A stretch of DNA of 64,000 nt from Filimonas effusa (GCF_004118675.1 NZ_SDHZ01000002.1:372001-436000), one strand, 5' to 3'; positions 55,694-64,000 are shown, numbered from the stretch's first letter. Notes: generated from the letters alone by a model not told the origin. Program-made: numbers and translations.

Positions 55694-56662
55694 TTATTTC
55701 CAGTTATTATAAATGGAAAGCGCAGCGAGCGTCCAGAAGAAAATATTAGGCAGCCAGGTACGTCTTGGGTTAAGAAAAATATGCGAAGCAAGCGCTGCCC
55801 CGGGAACCATAGACAGCAAACCAGCTTCATAACCGGCATCTTTACTGATGAACATAGCCGGGATAAGCGCCAGCAACATAAAAAGTAAAACAGCCCACTC
55901 CTTCCGCACCTGTATCAGCATGCGGCTGGCATTAGCCCTCCAGGAATAGATTCCCGCCAGCAACACTACAGCAAGCGCTATAAGCGTAGCTACTACCGGG
56001 CGCAGATCGGGCGGAAGGCGGAACGGCGTTCCCCACTCAGGAATATAAAGCCAGATACTGTTAAGATCATTACGCAGGAATAGCACGAACAGCAGGAAAT
56101 AAAAAGGTGTAAGTATGCCGATCAATAATATGAACCACTCGTTTAGCTGAAAAGGCCTTAAAATGGCGATAGCGACAAAACACACAAGGATAATGGTCAT
56201 AGAAGGATGGTATAAAAGAACAGCCGTTCCTGCTATAAAACCAATATTATAAATAATAGACCGGGATTGGGAGGAACTCTTAAGTTGGGTCATTTTATGG
56301 AATAGCCAGATGATGAGACTATTACATAATAAAGCTGGCGTGATATGATTCCATTGCTCGAATAGCGAAGTGAACAGTACATAACACATGGCGGTAGTAA
56401 GCGCCTGCTTCTGCAACATCCGCAATTCATTGAGCATATAGTTCAAACGGAAAGCCTGCAGCAGTACAATAACATGGTAAAGCACCATAACAATCACATC
56501 CGGCAGTTCGGGCAGAGCAAACAGGAAAGGACTGAGCGCACCATTACCGTTCGCAGGTACTACCTGCGGCGGGTGCATGAAGAACGGCAGATGGAGCAGG
56601 ATGCTGAGCATGATAACCCAAAAAACATTTGCTACAGACCGCTCGCGGAAGAGATTTACCAC
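55694..56662 (-). CDS. DUF6427 family membrane protein
   Basis: Polytopic inner-membrane protein of about 322 residues with roughly ten hydrophobic segments. I place the start at GTG 56662 (VVNLFRERSVANVFWV), matching how DUF6427 proteins begin (short start, then FR.RS..N.); an ATG at 56701 is also open but would overlap the upstream gene by 25 bases. The family is found across Bacteroidota, near cell-envelope genes, and has no known function. Upstream by 14 bases is the secreted protein gene, and the two are likely cotranscribed. Confidence 0.8.
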   Translation of the reverse strand: MVNLFRERSVANVFWVIMLSILLHLPFFMHPPQVVPANGNGALSPFLFALPELPDVIVMVLYHVIVLLQAFRLNYMLNELRMLQKQALTTAMCYVLFTSLFEQWNHITPALLCNSLIIWLFHKMTQLKSSSQSRSIIYNIGFIAGTAVLLYHPSMTIILVCFVAIAILRPFQLNEWFILLIGILTPFYFLLFVLFLRNDLNSIWLYIPEWGTPFRLPPDLRPVVATLIALAVVLLAGIYSWRANASRMLIQVRKEWAVLLFMLLALIPAMFISKDAGYEAGLLSMVPGAALASHIFLNPRRTWLPNIFFWTLAALSIYNNWK

Positions 56663-56676
56663 ATTATATAGATGAA

Positions 56677-58209
56677 TTAGAACTCCACTTTGGCAAAGCA
56701 AATATAGTTCCTGTATTCGCAGGGTACAATCATCTGGTAACTACTCACCTGTTTCGCAAAACGCGGCATAAAGCTATACCCCTTATCAAGGTTCTTGAAA
56801 GTTGGGCTTCTGTGAATCTGGCCATCGGCAGTAATGCTCTGATCATTCAGCAGAAGGTTCCTTTTTTCAAGCTGGTTAAACACGAAATGGATCTCGCTAC
56901 CGGTACGCATGGTACCATAACCCAGGTAATTATCGCTATTGTCGTCGTATTGCGATTTGCGGATAATATTGGCCCATTCCATCGTTCCGGTGGTATCGAA
57001 CGACATCACAGCTATATTATCAGCATAATAACGGGTTACCTGGAAGCCCCCGAAACCACCATAACGCCCCCAGGGATAGTAGTAATTATTAAACGGACTG
57101 CCCCAGGCGTAGTAGTTATAGGGAGAATAAAAAGGAGATCCCCATCCGCCATTCATATAGTCCCACCGGCTGTTGGGACCAGAGCGGGATGATGTATAAA
57201 CCGACTCGGCAGCAATCGCAAAACCGCCATCTTTCCGCATAACTATGTTCTGAAGGAAAAAGTCGTTAAAGGCTGTTTTCACACTCCCGTCGCCTTTGGC
57301 TTCATTACGCAGCTCCTCGCTGAAGGTGGTATTGTTGTTGGCCAGGATAGAGGCGGAATTTTTATCCCAGAGACTGCAATAAAGGCCGTCAACATTCCCT
57401 CTTTTGCTTTTGCTATAGAAGGAAGTGAGCAGGTAATGTTTATTGACATTATCCACTTTCAGCCTGATATCGTCCATGAACAGGTTCATAAGGTCAATGG
57501 AGGCGAAACGGGCAGTATCGCTCACAGCAGGTTTAATAACCAGGTCGAGCCTGGTGATATTATCATTTTGTGAAGTTCCCGATGCACGGAGAAAAGCAAG
57601 ATCTCCCTCATTATCGAGAACAAATTCGTTGAGAAAAGCGTTACGCTCATCCATAGCGATGCCCATGCGGCTCTTGCGGATCAATCCAAGTTTGCTGGTA
57701 AAGAGGCTGAGGGTAACAAGGTGAAGTTTGTCGTTTTTGGTGTTGATCTTTAACACGCCAATCTTCTCTTTGTCGTCGCTGTTAAGAATGGTATAGAGTT
57801 TTTTGGAGCTGGAATAGCTGATATCGGTTGTATCGAGCAGCAGTGGTTCGCCTACTATTTCGCCGTTACCGTCGAGTTTGGCCGCCATGCAGTAAACGAT
57901 ACTGCGACGCTGGTATTGGTAAAAAAGATAGGAAAAATCTTTATAGTAAATGAAGTCTACATTGATAGTACGGTCGGGCATGAAGTCAAGGGTATGCTTC
58001 TTCACTACCTTCATGTTGTTGTCGTAGGTAGTGATGGTATGATTGTCGCGATAGTTCTTATATATCAGAAAATGGTCATTCATTTTACCGATGACCTCAA
58101 AATTCAGGTTCCTGACATCTTCCCTGTCAGGTTCGGAATAGGATATTTTCTGAGCTATTGAACTACCTCCTGCCAGGAGCAAAAACGCCGCTACAATTAG
58201 ACTTCTCAT
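56677..58209 (-). CDS. Secreted protein, function unknown, Tyr/Gly/Trp-rich segment
   Basis: Exported protein of 510 residues from ATG 58209 (MRSLIVAAFLLLAGGSSIAQ, signal peptide); an ATG seven codons upstream is less likely. The body is beta-rich (repeated strand-like pieces such as HFLIYKNYRDNHTITTYD, FSYLFYQYQ). Residues 354-390 are a striking low-complexity stretch full of Gly, Tyr, Trp, Pro and Asn, inserted in otherwise normal sequence. I do not recognise the family. It lies upstream of DUF6427 and diverges from kup with overlapping promoters. Confidence 0.82.
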   Translation of the reverse strand: MRSLIVAAFLLLAGGSSIAQKISYSEPDREDVRNLNFEVIGKMNDHFLIYKNYRDNHTITTYDNNMKVVKKHTLDFMPDRTINVDFIYYKDFSYLFYQYQRRSIVYCMAAKLDGNGEIVGEPLLLDTTDISYSSSKKLYTILNSDDKEKIGVLKINTKNDKLHLVTLSLFTSKLGLIRKSRMGIAMDERNAFLNEFVLDNEGDLAFLRASGTSQNDNITRLDLVIKPAVSDTARFASIDLMNLFMDDIRLKVDNVNKHYLLTSFYSKSKRGNVDGLYCSLWDKNSASILANNNTTFSEELRNEAKGDGSVKTAFNDFFLQNIVMRKDGGFAIAAESVYTSSRSGPNSRWDYMNGGWGSPFYSPYNYYAWGSPFNNYYYPWGRYGGFGGFQVTRYYADNIAVMSFDTTGTMEWANIIRKSQYDDNSDNYLGYGTMRTGSEIHFVFNQLEKRNLLLNDQSITADGQIHRSPTFKNLDKGYSFMPRFAKQVSSYQMIVPCEYRNYICFAKVEF

Positions 58210-58227
58210 ACCTATAATTTCAGCTAA

Positions 58228-58271
58228 CAAATGTAAGGCTTACAAGGACACGATTTTTCATTATACATTTG
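58228..58271. promoter_or_regulatory. Divergent -7 boxes between unknown gene and kup
   Basis: TACATTTG occurs on the minus strand at 58228-58235 and on the plus strand at 58264-58271, both exact TAnnTTTG boxes, 28 bases apart. No ideal TTG at 19 bases for either. The plus-strand box would put the transcript start after the ATG at 58269, which favours the GTG start of kup. Confidence 0.45.
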
Positions 58272-58307
58272 TTAATATTTCAGAACACGAATTTTAATAT
58301 TTTATTT

Positions 58308-60296
58308 GTGGGTAAGCAGTTAAATAAGGTTTCAGCAGCAGGTTTAGTGATAGCATTAGGGATCATTTATGGCGACATCGGAACCTCTCCATTATACGTA
58401 TTAAACGCTATTATCAACGGTCGCGAGATTTCGGAAAAGCTAATACTGGGAGCATTATCCTGTATTATCTGGACGCTGACACTGCAAACCACCGTAAAGT
58501 ACGTGATACTGACCTTAAAAGCCGATAACAAGGGCGAGGGTGGTATCTTCAGTTTATATGCGCTGGTACGGCGACAACGAAAATGGCTGGTAATCCCGGC
58601 CATGTTAGGAGGTGCAGCCCTGCTGGCCGATGGCATCATCACCCCTCCCATCACAGTCACCTCCGCCATTGAAGGCTTACGTACAATAAGCCAGTTCAAA
58701 GGCATTTCACAGCACACGATCGTATACATTGTCGTGGGCATATTTGCAGTATTCTTTTTCATGCAGCAATTCGGCACATCCGCCATAGGGAAGATGTTTG
58801 GCCCCATTATGTTCATCTGGTTTGCTACCATGGCATTGCTGGGTATAGCACACGTATCGGATGATGCCGCTATCGTAAAAGCGCTAAATCCTTATTACGC
58901 GATAGACCTGCTGGTTAATTATCCCAAAGGTTTCTGGTTATTGGGAGCCGTATTCTTATGTACTACGGGTGCTGAAGCGCTTTATTCCGACCTCGGGCAT
59001 TGTGGCCGCGGTAACATAAGGGTTAGCTGGATCTATGTGAAAGCCTGCCTTATCCTGAACTACCTGGGCCAGGGCGCCTGGCTGCTGGCCAACTACGACC
59101 ACGTAACGGTAAATGAAGCCGTTGCCCGTCAAATAAACAACCCGTTCTATGCCATCATGCCCGACTGGTTCAAAATACCCGGTATTATCATTGCCACCGC
59201 AGCTGCTATTATTGCCAGCCAGGCGTTGATAACAGGGTCTTTTACCCTCATATCTGAAGCAATGCGCCTGAACCTCTGGCCCAAATTAAAGGTCAATTAC
59301 CCTACAGAGGAAAAAGGTCAGGCCTTTATTCCAGGTATCAATACCCTGCTGTTTATAGGTTGTACGGGCGTTGTTATCTTCTTTCAGAAATCATCGAATA
59401 TGGAAGCCGCTTATGGGCTGGCCATTACCCTGTGTATGCTCAGCACCTCTATCCTGTTTGCTAATTATATGGTAAGCCGGCGCACACCTTCCGTGCTCAT
59501 CTATCTGTACCTGGCAGTTTATTTTACAATAGAAATATCGTTCCTGATAGCCAACCTCGAGAAATTCCCGCACGGCGGTTTTGTAACGCTGGTAATTGGC
59601 GGCGGACTCTTTTTTGTCATGTACGTTTGGTTCCGTAGCCGCAGAATTAAAAACCGCTACGTCGAATTCGTCCGGCTCGAACATTACCTGCCCATGATCC
59701 AGGAACTGAGTAACGACAAAAGTGTTCCCAAGTATGCCACGCACCTGGTATATATGACCAGCGCCAACAACCCCAAGGAAATAGAACATAAGATCATTTA
59801 TTCCATACTGAACAAAAAACCAAAACGGGCAGATATTTATTGGTTTGTACACGTAGACGTACTCGATGATCCCTATACCTGCGAGTACATTGTAGACCAT
59901 ATCATCCCCAACGACATTATACGCATAGAGTTCAGGCTGGGATTCCGGGTAGAACAAAAGATCAATCTCATGTTCCGGAAAGTAGTGGAAGAACTGGTAA
60001 CGAACAAAGAAGTAAACATCACCAGCAGGTACGAAAGCCTCGAACGGAATAACGTAGTGGGCGACTTCCAGTTCATTGTGATGGAAAAATACCTGTCGGG
60101 CGACAACGAACTGCCATTTACAGAGAAGCTGATCATGAGGGTGCATTTCTGGCTGAAAGATATCAGCCTGACGGAAGAACGCGGTTTTGGATTGGACCCG
60201 AGTTTTGTAACAGTAGAAAAATTCCCGCTGATAATATCACCTACGCCAAGCATACCACTAAAGCGTATCTTCAACGAGTTTGAAGAGGAATTATAG
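58308..60296 (+). CDS. kup: Kup potassium transporter
   Basis: Inner-membrane K+ uptake protein (KUP/HAK/KT family), 662 residues. I take GTG 58308 (VGKQLNKVSAAGLVIALGIIYGDIGTSPLYV); the open frame begins at ATG 58269, but the -7 box at 58264-58271 argues against that start. The family mark GDIGTSPLYV near residue 22, ALLADGIITPPITVTSAIEGL, and GAEALYSDLGHCGR are all present, with about twelve helices and a C-terminal soluble domain (residues 460-660). It diverges from the unknown secreted protein gene. Confidence 0.93.
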   Translation: MGKQLNKVSAAGLVIALGIIYGDIGTSPLYVLNAIINGREISEKLILGALSCIIWTLTLQTTVKYVILTLKADNKGEGGIFSLYALVRRQRKWLVIPAMLGGAALLADGIITPPITVTSAIEGLRTISQFKGISQHTIVYIVVGIFAVFFFMQQFGTSAIGKMFGPIMFIWFATMALLGIAHVSDDAAIVKALNPYYAIDLLVNYPKGFWLLGAVFLCTTGAEALYSDLGHCGRGNIRVSWIYVKACLILNYLGQGAWLLANYDHVTVNEAVARQINNPFYAIMPDWFKIPGIIIATAAAIIASQALITGSFTLISEAMRLNLWPKLKVNYPTEEKGQAFIPGINTLLFIGCTGVVIFFQKSSNMEAAYGLAITLCMLSTSILFANYMVSRRTPSVLIYLYLAVYFTIEISFLIANLEKFPHGGFVTLVIGGGLFFVMYVWFRSRRIKNRYVEFVRLEHYLPMIQELSNDKSVPKYATHLVYMTSANNPKEIEHKIIYSILNKKPKRADIYWFVHVDVLDDPYTCEYIVDHIIPNDIIRIEFRLGFRVEQKINLMFRKVVEELVTNKEVNITSRYESLERNNVVGDFQFIVMEKYLSGDNELPFTEKLIMRVHFWLKDISLTEERGFGLDPSFVTVEKFPLIISPTPSIPLKRIFNEFEEEL

Positions 60297-60319
60297 GAGC
60301 TTACCTTCCCGGGCAAAAT

Positions 60320-60370
60320 AATAAAGAGGTGCTACTGCTCGTGTAACAACACAGCAACAGCCTCTTTATT
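60320..60370. terminator. Hairpin between kup and hicB, overlapping hicB end
   Basis: AATAAAGAGG (60320-60329) pairs with CCTCTTTATT (60361-60370), and the inner part pairs imperfectly. The right arm lies within the last codons of hicB. It belongs to the same AAAGAGG.. terminator type. Confidence 0.6.
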
Positions 60371-60700
60371 TCGTAAAGTATAGTCTATAGCCACCCGCAC
60401 AAAATCGTTGAGTGAAATTTGGTTGATCGACGCCCAAAGCGCAGCCTCCTTATGAAGATAAGCGGGTATCCTGATATTAAAACTGCCTTTGTAAGACTTC
60501 TCAGGTTCTTTACCAAGCGCCTTACAAGTCTCTAAATAATCGGCTACCGCCGCTTTAAACGCCGCTTTAAGTTCCGCAACGTTCGTTCCCTCAAAAGTAA
60601 CCAGGTCGTTGATGCCAACTATTCTGCCATGAAATACTTCGTCGGCAGAACTATAACGCACAGAACCATGATAACCGTTGTGTATTAAAGTATCAGTCAT
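60332..60700 (-). CDS. hicB: HicB antitoxin
   Basis: Antitoxin of the HicAB module, 122 residues. The N-terminal degenerate RNase H-like domain (YHGSVRYSSADEVFHGRIVGINDLVTFEG..VAELKAAFKAAVADYL) binds the toxin, and the C-terminal half (KSYKGSFNIRIPAYLHKEAALWASINQISLNDFVRVAIDYTL) is a ribbon-helix-helix-type DNA-binding domain that should autoregulate the operon. Its ATG overlaps the hicA stop by 8 bases, the usual toxin-first order. The end of the gene lies within a hairpin terminator. Confidence 0.93.
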   Translation of the reverse strand: MTDTLIHNGYHGSVRYSSADEVFHGRIVGINDLVTFEGTNVAELKAAFKAAVADYLETCKALGKEPEKSYKGSFNIRIPAYLHKEAALWASINQISLNDFVRVAIDYTLRNKEAVAVLLHEQ

Positions 60701-60956
60701 CGTTGATTAATTTTTTTTGTTTTAAATGCGCAATCAAATATTTGACTGCATATTCCTTCATGATATTTCCCGGGTGAGGCTTATGAAAACAGATCAGGCT
60801 TTTGTGCCGGTCAGCAAACTTTCGCCTCGACCCTCCCGTTTTCCCATTCGGTAATTCATAATACCCAAAATGATCAAGCAGCTTAACTGCTTCATCCCAC
60901 TCGAAATCTTTTGGCTCCGACAGAAGCCTTTCCACCAACTTTTCAATCCTGCTCAT
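60693..60956 (-). CDS. hicA: HicA toxin
   Basis: mRNA interferase of 87 residues. It has the double-stranded RNA-binding-like HicA fold with GGSRRKFADRHKSLICFHKPHPGNIMKEYAVKYL; the catalytic His is in CFHKPHPG. Length is at the upper end of the family because of an N-terminal stretch (MSRIEKLVERLLSEPKDFEWDEAVKLLDHFGY), a form seen in Bacteroidota. It is first in the operon and overlaps hicB by 8 bases. All expected motifs are intact, so the toxin should be active. Confidence 0.93.
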   Translation of the reverse strand: MSRIEKLVERLLSEPKDFEWDEAVKLLDHFGYYELPNGKTGGSRRKFADRHKSLICFHKPHPGNIMKEYAVKYLIAHLKQKKLINDD

Positions 60957-61098
60957 CAGTTACACTGTTTGTTTGCCGAATACATATCCGATGGTTAACA
61001 ATTATATATTGGCTATCAGGTGCAACTAATTTTCAGTCACAAATATACAAACTCCCCTGCAACTAAAAAACAGTTGCAATCTTTTTTCCCAAAATATT

Positions 61099-62031
61099 TT
61101 ATATAGGAACGATCTGCTGCTTCTTGTTTTTCCTGATCTTTTCCGGAATGACCTGGAGTATGGTCTGCTTTAATACTTCTACCAGCTTCCGTTTCACAAA
61201 ATCACGGTGAACAATTAAGCTAACCTCTCTAACAGGCGCCGGCTGCTTAAAACTGCGCAGATGTTTCAACTGGTTGGCAGTCATATCGGCAGTAGCCAGT
61301 TCTGGCAAAATGGTGATACCGTCGTTGATATCAACCATCCGCCGCAGGGTCTCCAGGCTGCCGGCCTCATATTCAAAATGGCTGGTTTTGCCTGCACGCC
61401 TTAATTCACACAGGTTGATGATCTGCGAACGAAAACAATGCCCTTCTTCCAGCAACCATAACTTATCAGGATCTATATCTTTAGGCAGCACATAGTTCTT
61501 ACTGAACGCAGAATTATTTTTGGAAACGTAGACCAGCAATTCTTCATAAAAAAGAATGTTTTCTTTGATACCCTGCTCCTGGAGAGGCGTGACAAGAATA
61601 CCGGCATCGATTTTCCCTTCACGTAATTTACTGATCATAAGCGCCGTCGTAAGCTCATTCACGATAAGCCGTACCTGGGGATACTTCTTGGTAAACGCAG
61701 GTACTACCAGTGGCAACAGGTAAGGCGCAATGGTAGGTATAATGCCCACCCGCAGCTCTCCGTTAACAATGCCCTTCTTTGCATCAAGCATCTCAAGCAG
61801 ATCATTCCTGCCCGAAAGAATGCGGCGCGCCTGCTCAATGATCTCACGCCCCGCTTCCGTGGGTAATACCGGCTGTTTGCTCCTGTCGAAGATTTTCACA
61901 CTTAGCTCTTCCTCCAGCTTATGGATCTGCATGCTTAAAGTCGGCTGGGTCACATAACAATGCTGGGCGGCTTCAGCAAAATGGCGATGCGTATCTACCG
62001 CTACAATATATTCCAACTGTGTAAACGTCAT
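61099..62031 (-). CDS. oxyR: OxyR, peroxide-sensing LysR-type regulator
   Basis: LysR-family regulator of 310 residues. The winged helix-turn-helix is at residues 1-60 (MTFTQLEYIVAVDTHRHFAEAAQHCYVTQPTLSMQIHKLEEEL). The redox pair is Cys199 and Cys208 in GHCFRSQIINLC, the same spacing and numbering as in E. coli OxyR, so disulfide sensing of H2O2 is expected. The C-terminal tail is rich in Lys (RKNKKQQ). No catalase or Dps gene is in the window; the regulon lies elsewhere, and the OsmC gene at 20772 may be one target. Confidence 0.93.
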   Translation of the reverse strand: MTFTQLEYIVAVDTHRHFAEAAQHCYVTQPTLSMQIHKLEEELSVKIFDRSKQPVLPTEAGREIIEQARRILSGRNDLLEMLDAKKGIVNGELRVGIIPTIAPYLLPLVVPAFTKKYPQVRLIVNELTTALMISKLREGKIDAGILVTPLQEQGIKENILFYEELLVYVSKNNSAFSKNYVLPKDIDPDKLWLLEEGHCFRSQIINLCELRRAGKTSHFEYEAGSLETLRRMVDINDGITILPELATADMTANQLKHLRSFKQPAPVREVSLIVHRDFVKRKLVEVLKQTILQVIPEKIRKNKKQQIVPI

Positions 62032-62330
62032 AGTATTTATCTATCAGGCCATAAAATTAATCGATTTGACTGATAAGTATAAAAATGCAACATTTGCTGA
62101 AGATAAACGTTGAACAACTGAAATCATTATAAACCGCTATGGCGGTATCACCGGTTCCGACGCCGATATAGGGCTCGGCAGATGGGAGTAGAGCACCCGG
62201 AGGACCGGAGTTGATGTATAGACAAGTAGTACATTAACTAGTTGGCTGACTGACAGATAACAGGAAATACCGGCAGCCGTCCTGTAATTTTCCCTGTTAT
62301 CTGTCGATAGCCATTCTTTCCAAAAAAATA
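62032..62330. other. Gap upstream of oxyR with inverted repeats
   Basis: 299 bases. Contains ACCGC...GCGGT near 62142-62155 and a 13-base perfect inverted repeat GACAGATAACAGG (62252-62264) with CCTGTTATCTGTC (62293-62305) and a 28-base loop. No T-run follows, so it is a weak terminator or other RNA structure for the LD-carboxypeptidase gene. No coding gene is supported. Confidence 0.55.
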
Positions 62331-63245
62331 TTACAACTGAACCTCCGAAAGTAACACATTGGTTCCCACCTGCAGCCGGTGTACCACCCCCGATTTCAAT
62401 GCAAAGTTTTCATGTACATGTCCAACCGGAAAGTCGAAACAAACAGGATAGTCATATTCTTTAACCTGTTCCAGGATAATATCATATACCTGGCTGCCAA
62501 AAGGAATGGTGGTATCCTTCATATCAGAAAAGCTGCCAACGATAAGCCCCGCCAGGCGGCTAAGCTTACCGCTGCGTTTTAATTGCAGCCACATACGGTC
62601 TATATTATACAGGTATTCACCAACGTCCTCGATAAAAAGCAGATGCCCGCTGGTATCATAATCCGAAGCCGAACCAATAAGATGAGCAAGTAACGAAAGA
62701 TTACCGCCAGTGAGTGGGCCAGAAGCCTCTCCTGGCCGGTTCATACTATGCGGAGTGGCGCTATACTGCATAGTACAGCCTGTTATAGCCTGGTAAATAG
62801 AATTAAGAAATACATCCTCCGCCCCGGTGCAGTCGTTAAAAGCGCCGGCCATGGGAGAATGCAGCGACGCTATTTGTTCTGTAGCAAAAAGATGAGCATG
62901 CAACAGGGTAATATCACTGTAACCAATGATCCATTTGGGCTGTTGCCTGAACTTTTCCCATTGCAGGCGATCTATAATGCGGCTCATGCCATACCCACCC
63001 CTGCCGCAAAGGATAGCCTGAACGCCGCTGTCATCCATCATCTGCTGCAAATCGGCAAGCCGGTCTTCATCCGTGCCGGAGAAATAATGAAATTGCTGCC
63101 CCGGCGTACTCCCCATCTTCACATGAAAACCCCATCGTCGCAAAGCAGCAATGCATTTCTCCATTTTTTCAAGCGCCATATAACCCGAGGGACAAACGAT
63201 ACCTATGGTATCGCCTTTTTTAAGTGCAGGAGGAACTAAAACCAT
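62331..63245 (-). CDS. LD-carboxypeptidase (S66 family)
   Basis: Serine peptidase of the S66/LdcA-MccF family, 304 residues, which removes the terminal D-Ala from murein tetrapeptides during cell-wall recycling. The catalytic triad can be read as Ser110 (IIGYSDITLL), Glu206 (FIEDVGEYLY) and His276 (VGHVHENF), matching LdcA in order and spacing. The start MVLVPPALKKGDTIGIVCPSG is the family beginning. No signal peptide, so it is the cytosolic recycling type. The glycerophosphodiesterase gene lies 58 bases upstream on the same strand. Confidence 0.92.
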   Translation of the reverse strand: MVLVPPALKKGDTIGIVCPSGYMALEKMEKCIAALRRWGFHVKMGSTPGQQFHYFSGTDEDRLADLQQMMDDSGVQAILCGRGGYGMSRIIDRLQWEKFRQQPKWIIGYSDITLLHAHLFATEQIASLHSPMAGAFNDCTGAEDVFLNSIYQAITGCTMQYSATPHSMNRPGEASGPLTGGNLSLLAHLIGSASDYDTSGHLLFIEDVGEYLYNIDRMWLQLKRSGKLSRLAGLIVGSFSDMKDTTIPFGSQVYDIILEQVKEYDYPVCFDFPVGHVHENFALKSGVVHRLQVGTNVLLSEVQL

Positions 63246-63303
63246 CTTCAGACTATTTCAGCCAAAAGTATCTCATCCGCATGATATAGCCTACCATGGA
63301 AGA

Positions 63304-64000
63304 TCACTTCACTTTGCCGGTTTTGCTCCTTTGTACCGCAGAAAGTACCCTGTTGGGATAATTGCTGATGATACCATCTACACCAAGCCCCATGATCCTC
63401 TGAATGTCCCCGTCACCGTCAACGGTCCATGGAATAAGACAGCTGTTTAACGCTGCTATACGCTGAACGGTTTCAGCCGTCACTAGCTTAAATTCAGGGC
63501 TGTATACGTCAGGTACAAAACCAAGTCGCTTAATATTATCCTCAACAGACGCAGCATTACCTACCAGGTACGAAAGAGCAAGCTCAGGATATTTCCTGTG
63601 CAGGTATTGAAGCGCCCTTACATCAAAAGACTGTATGAGCACCCTGTCTGAAAGATGCTTGTTTTCTATTTCCTTCACCACCAGGTCAGTAAATACTTCA
63701 GGCTCCGGGTGAAATACATTGTCACCTGCCAGCGACTTGATCTCGATATTATACTTAACAGGAGATAACTTCTTGGCAGCAACATAATTTTCTACGGAAT
63801 CAAACACCTCAGACAACAATGGTTTATAGGCCGCCATTTTCTTCTGTTGCGCAAATTCAGGATTAGGCCTGCTACCCGCATCATAACGGCGCACACTGTC
63901 ATAGCTCATCGTATAGATGTTGAACCCACGCTGGTTATCACGGGTAATGATGTCTTTACCCTCCGGAGTTCTTATCGCAAAGTTCATAAACTGATCATGA
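63304..64000 (-). CDS. Glycerophosphodiester phosphodiesterase, N-terminus beyond window
   Basis: TIM-barrel phosphodiesterase (GDPD/UgpQ family). About 232 C-terminal residues are present; the frame is open at the right edge, where it reads HDQFMNFAIRTPEGKDI, the usual segment just after the catalytic H-D. Further blocks are YNIEIKSL (metal-binding Glu), VLIQSFDV, and WTVDGDGDIQRIMGLGVDGIISNYPN near the end. It hydrolyses glycerophosphodiesters to glycerol 3-phosphate and an alcohol. Cell location cannot be told, because the N-terminus is missing. Confidence 0.9.
   Translation of the reverse strand, partial: HDQFMNFAIRTPEGKDIITRDNQRGFNIYTMSYDSVRRYDAGSRPNPEFAQQKKMAAYKPLLSEVFDSVENYVAAKKLSPVKYNIEIKSLAGDNVFHPEPEVFTDLVVKEIENKHLSDRVLIQSFDVRALQYLHRKYPELALSYLVGNAASVEDNIKRLGFVPDVYSPEFKLVTAETVQRIAALNSCLIPWTVDGDGDIQRIMGLGVDGIISNYPNRVLSAVQRSKTGKVK

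Overview
The window looks like a chromosomal segment of a Bacteroidota bacterium, most likely Chitinophagaceae (a Chitinophaga-like genus); the genus itself is not fixed by what can be seen. Reasons: promoters of the Bacteroidota type (TTG, 19 bases, TAnnTTTG) with little use of Shine-Dalgarno sites, a TonB-dependent receptor with an N-terminal carboxypeptidase-regulatory-like domain, DUF6427 and DUF2795 family proteins, a SMUG2-like DNA glycosylase, moderate GC, and sulfate-assimilation genes in an order usual for this phylum. I see no rRNA, tRNA, insertion sequence, prophage or CRISPR array.

Layout. 1-2959: two tandem MFS permeases (the first cut by the window edge) below a DeoR-family regulator, diverging from a 5'(3')-deoxyribonucleotidase gene across a short gap packed with phased repeats. 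3656-4209: a toxin-antitoxin-like pair whose RelE/ParE-type toxin is frameshifted in an A8 tract. 4421-8586: aspS, a small unknown protein, a YD-repeat lipoprotein and a SMUG2-like glycosylase. 8685-12044: the ATP-grasp / alpha-E / transglutaminase trio, a conserved but poorly understood peptide-modification module. 12088-18013: an unknown membrane protein with rarA, an ElaA-like acetyltransferase, uvrA and an OmpA-type lipoprotein. 18220-24530: a seven-repeat lipoprotein, metZ, an OsmC protein, a class I aldolase, a serine hydrolase with a C-terminal repeat domain, and a small helical protein.

24792-44460 is the core of the window, a sulfur island. On the minus strand, cysH-cysD-cysN-cysE-cysK-cobA-cysJ-cysI and a siroheme-dehydrogenase/TSUP fusion, followed by a TonB-dependent receptor, would carry sulfate through APS and sulfite to sulfide and cysteine and also make the siroheme cofactor. 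Diverging from it on the plus strand, a SAM-I riboswitch with a readable terminator/antiterminator controls a cystathionine gamma-synthase-like gene, an O-acetylhomoserine sulfhydrylase, metX and homoserine dehydrogenase. Sulfide and homoserine branches therefore meet here under end-product control.

44544-64000: DUF2795 protein, a LolD-like ABC ATPase, a cobalamin adenosyltransferase, an unknown membrane protein, a second ABC ATPase with gatC, a three-gene phosphorelay (sigma-54-type regulator, soluble hybrid kinase, Hpt protein), a DsbD pair, two conserved unknown envelope proteins, the Kup potassium transporter, a HicAB module, OxyR, an LD-carboxypeptidase and a glycerophosphodiesterase cut by the right edge.

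Many genes are separated by strong hairpin terminators, several of which share a GAGGCTGTATC-like core.
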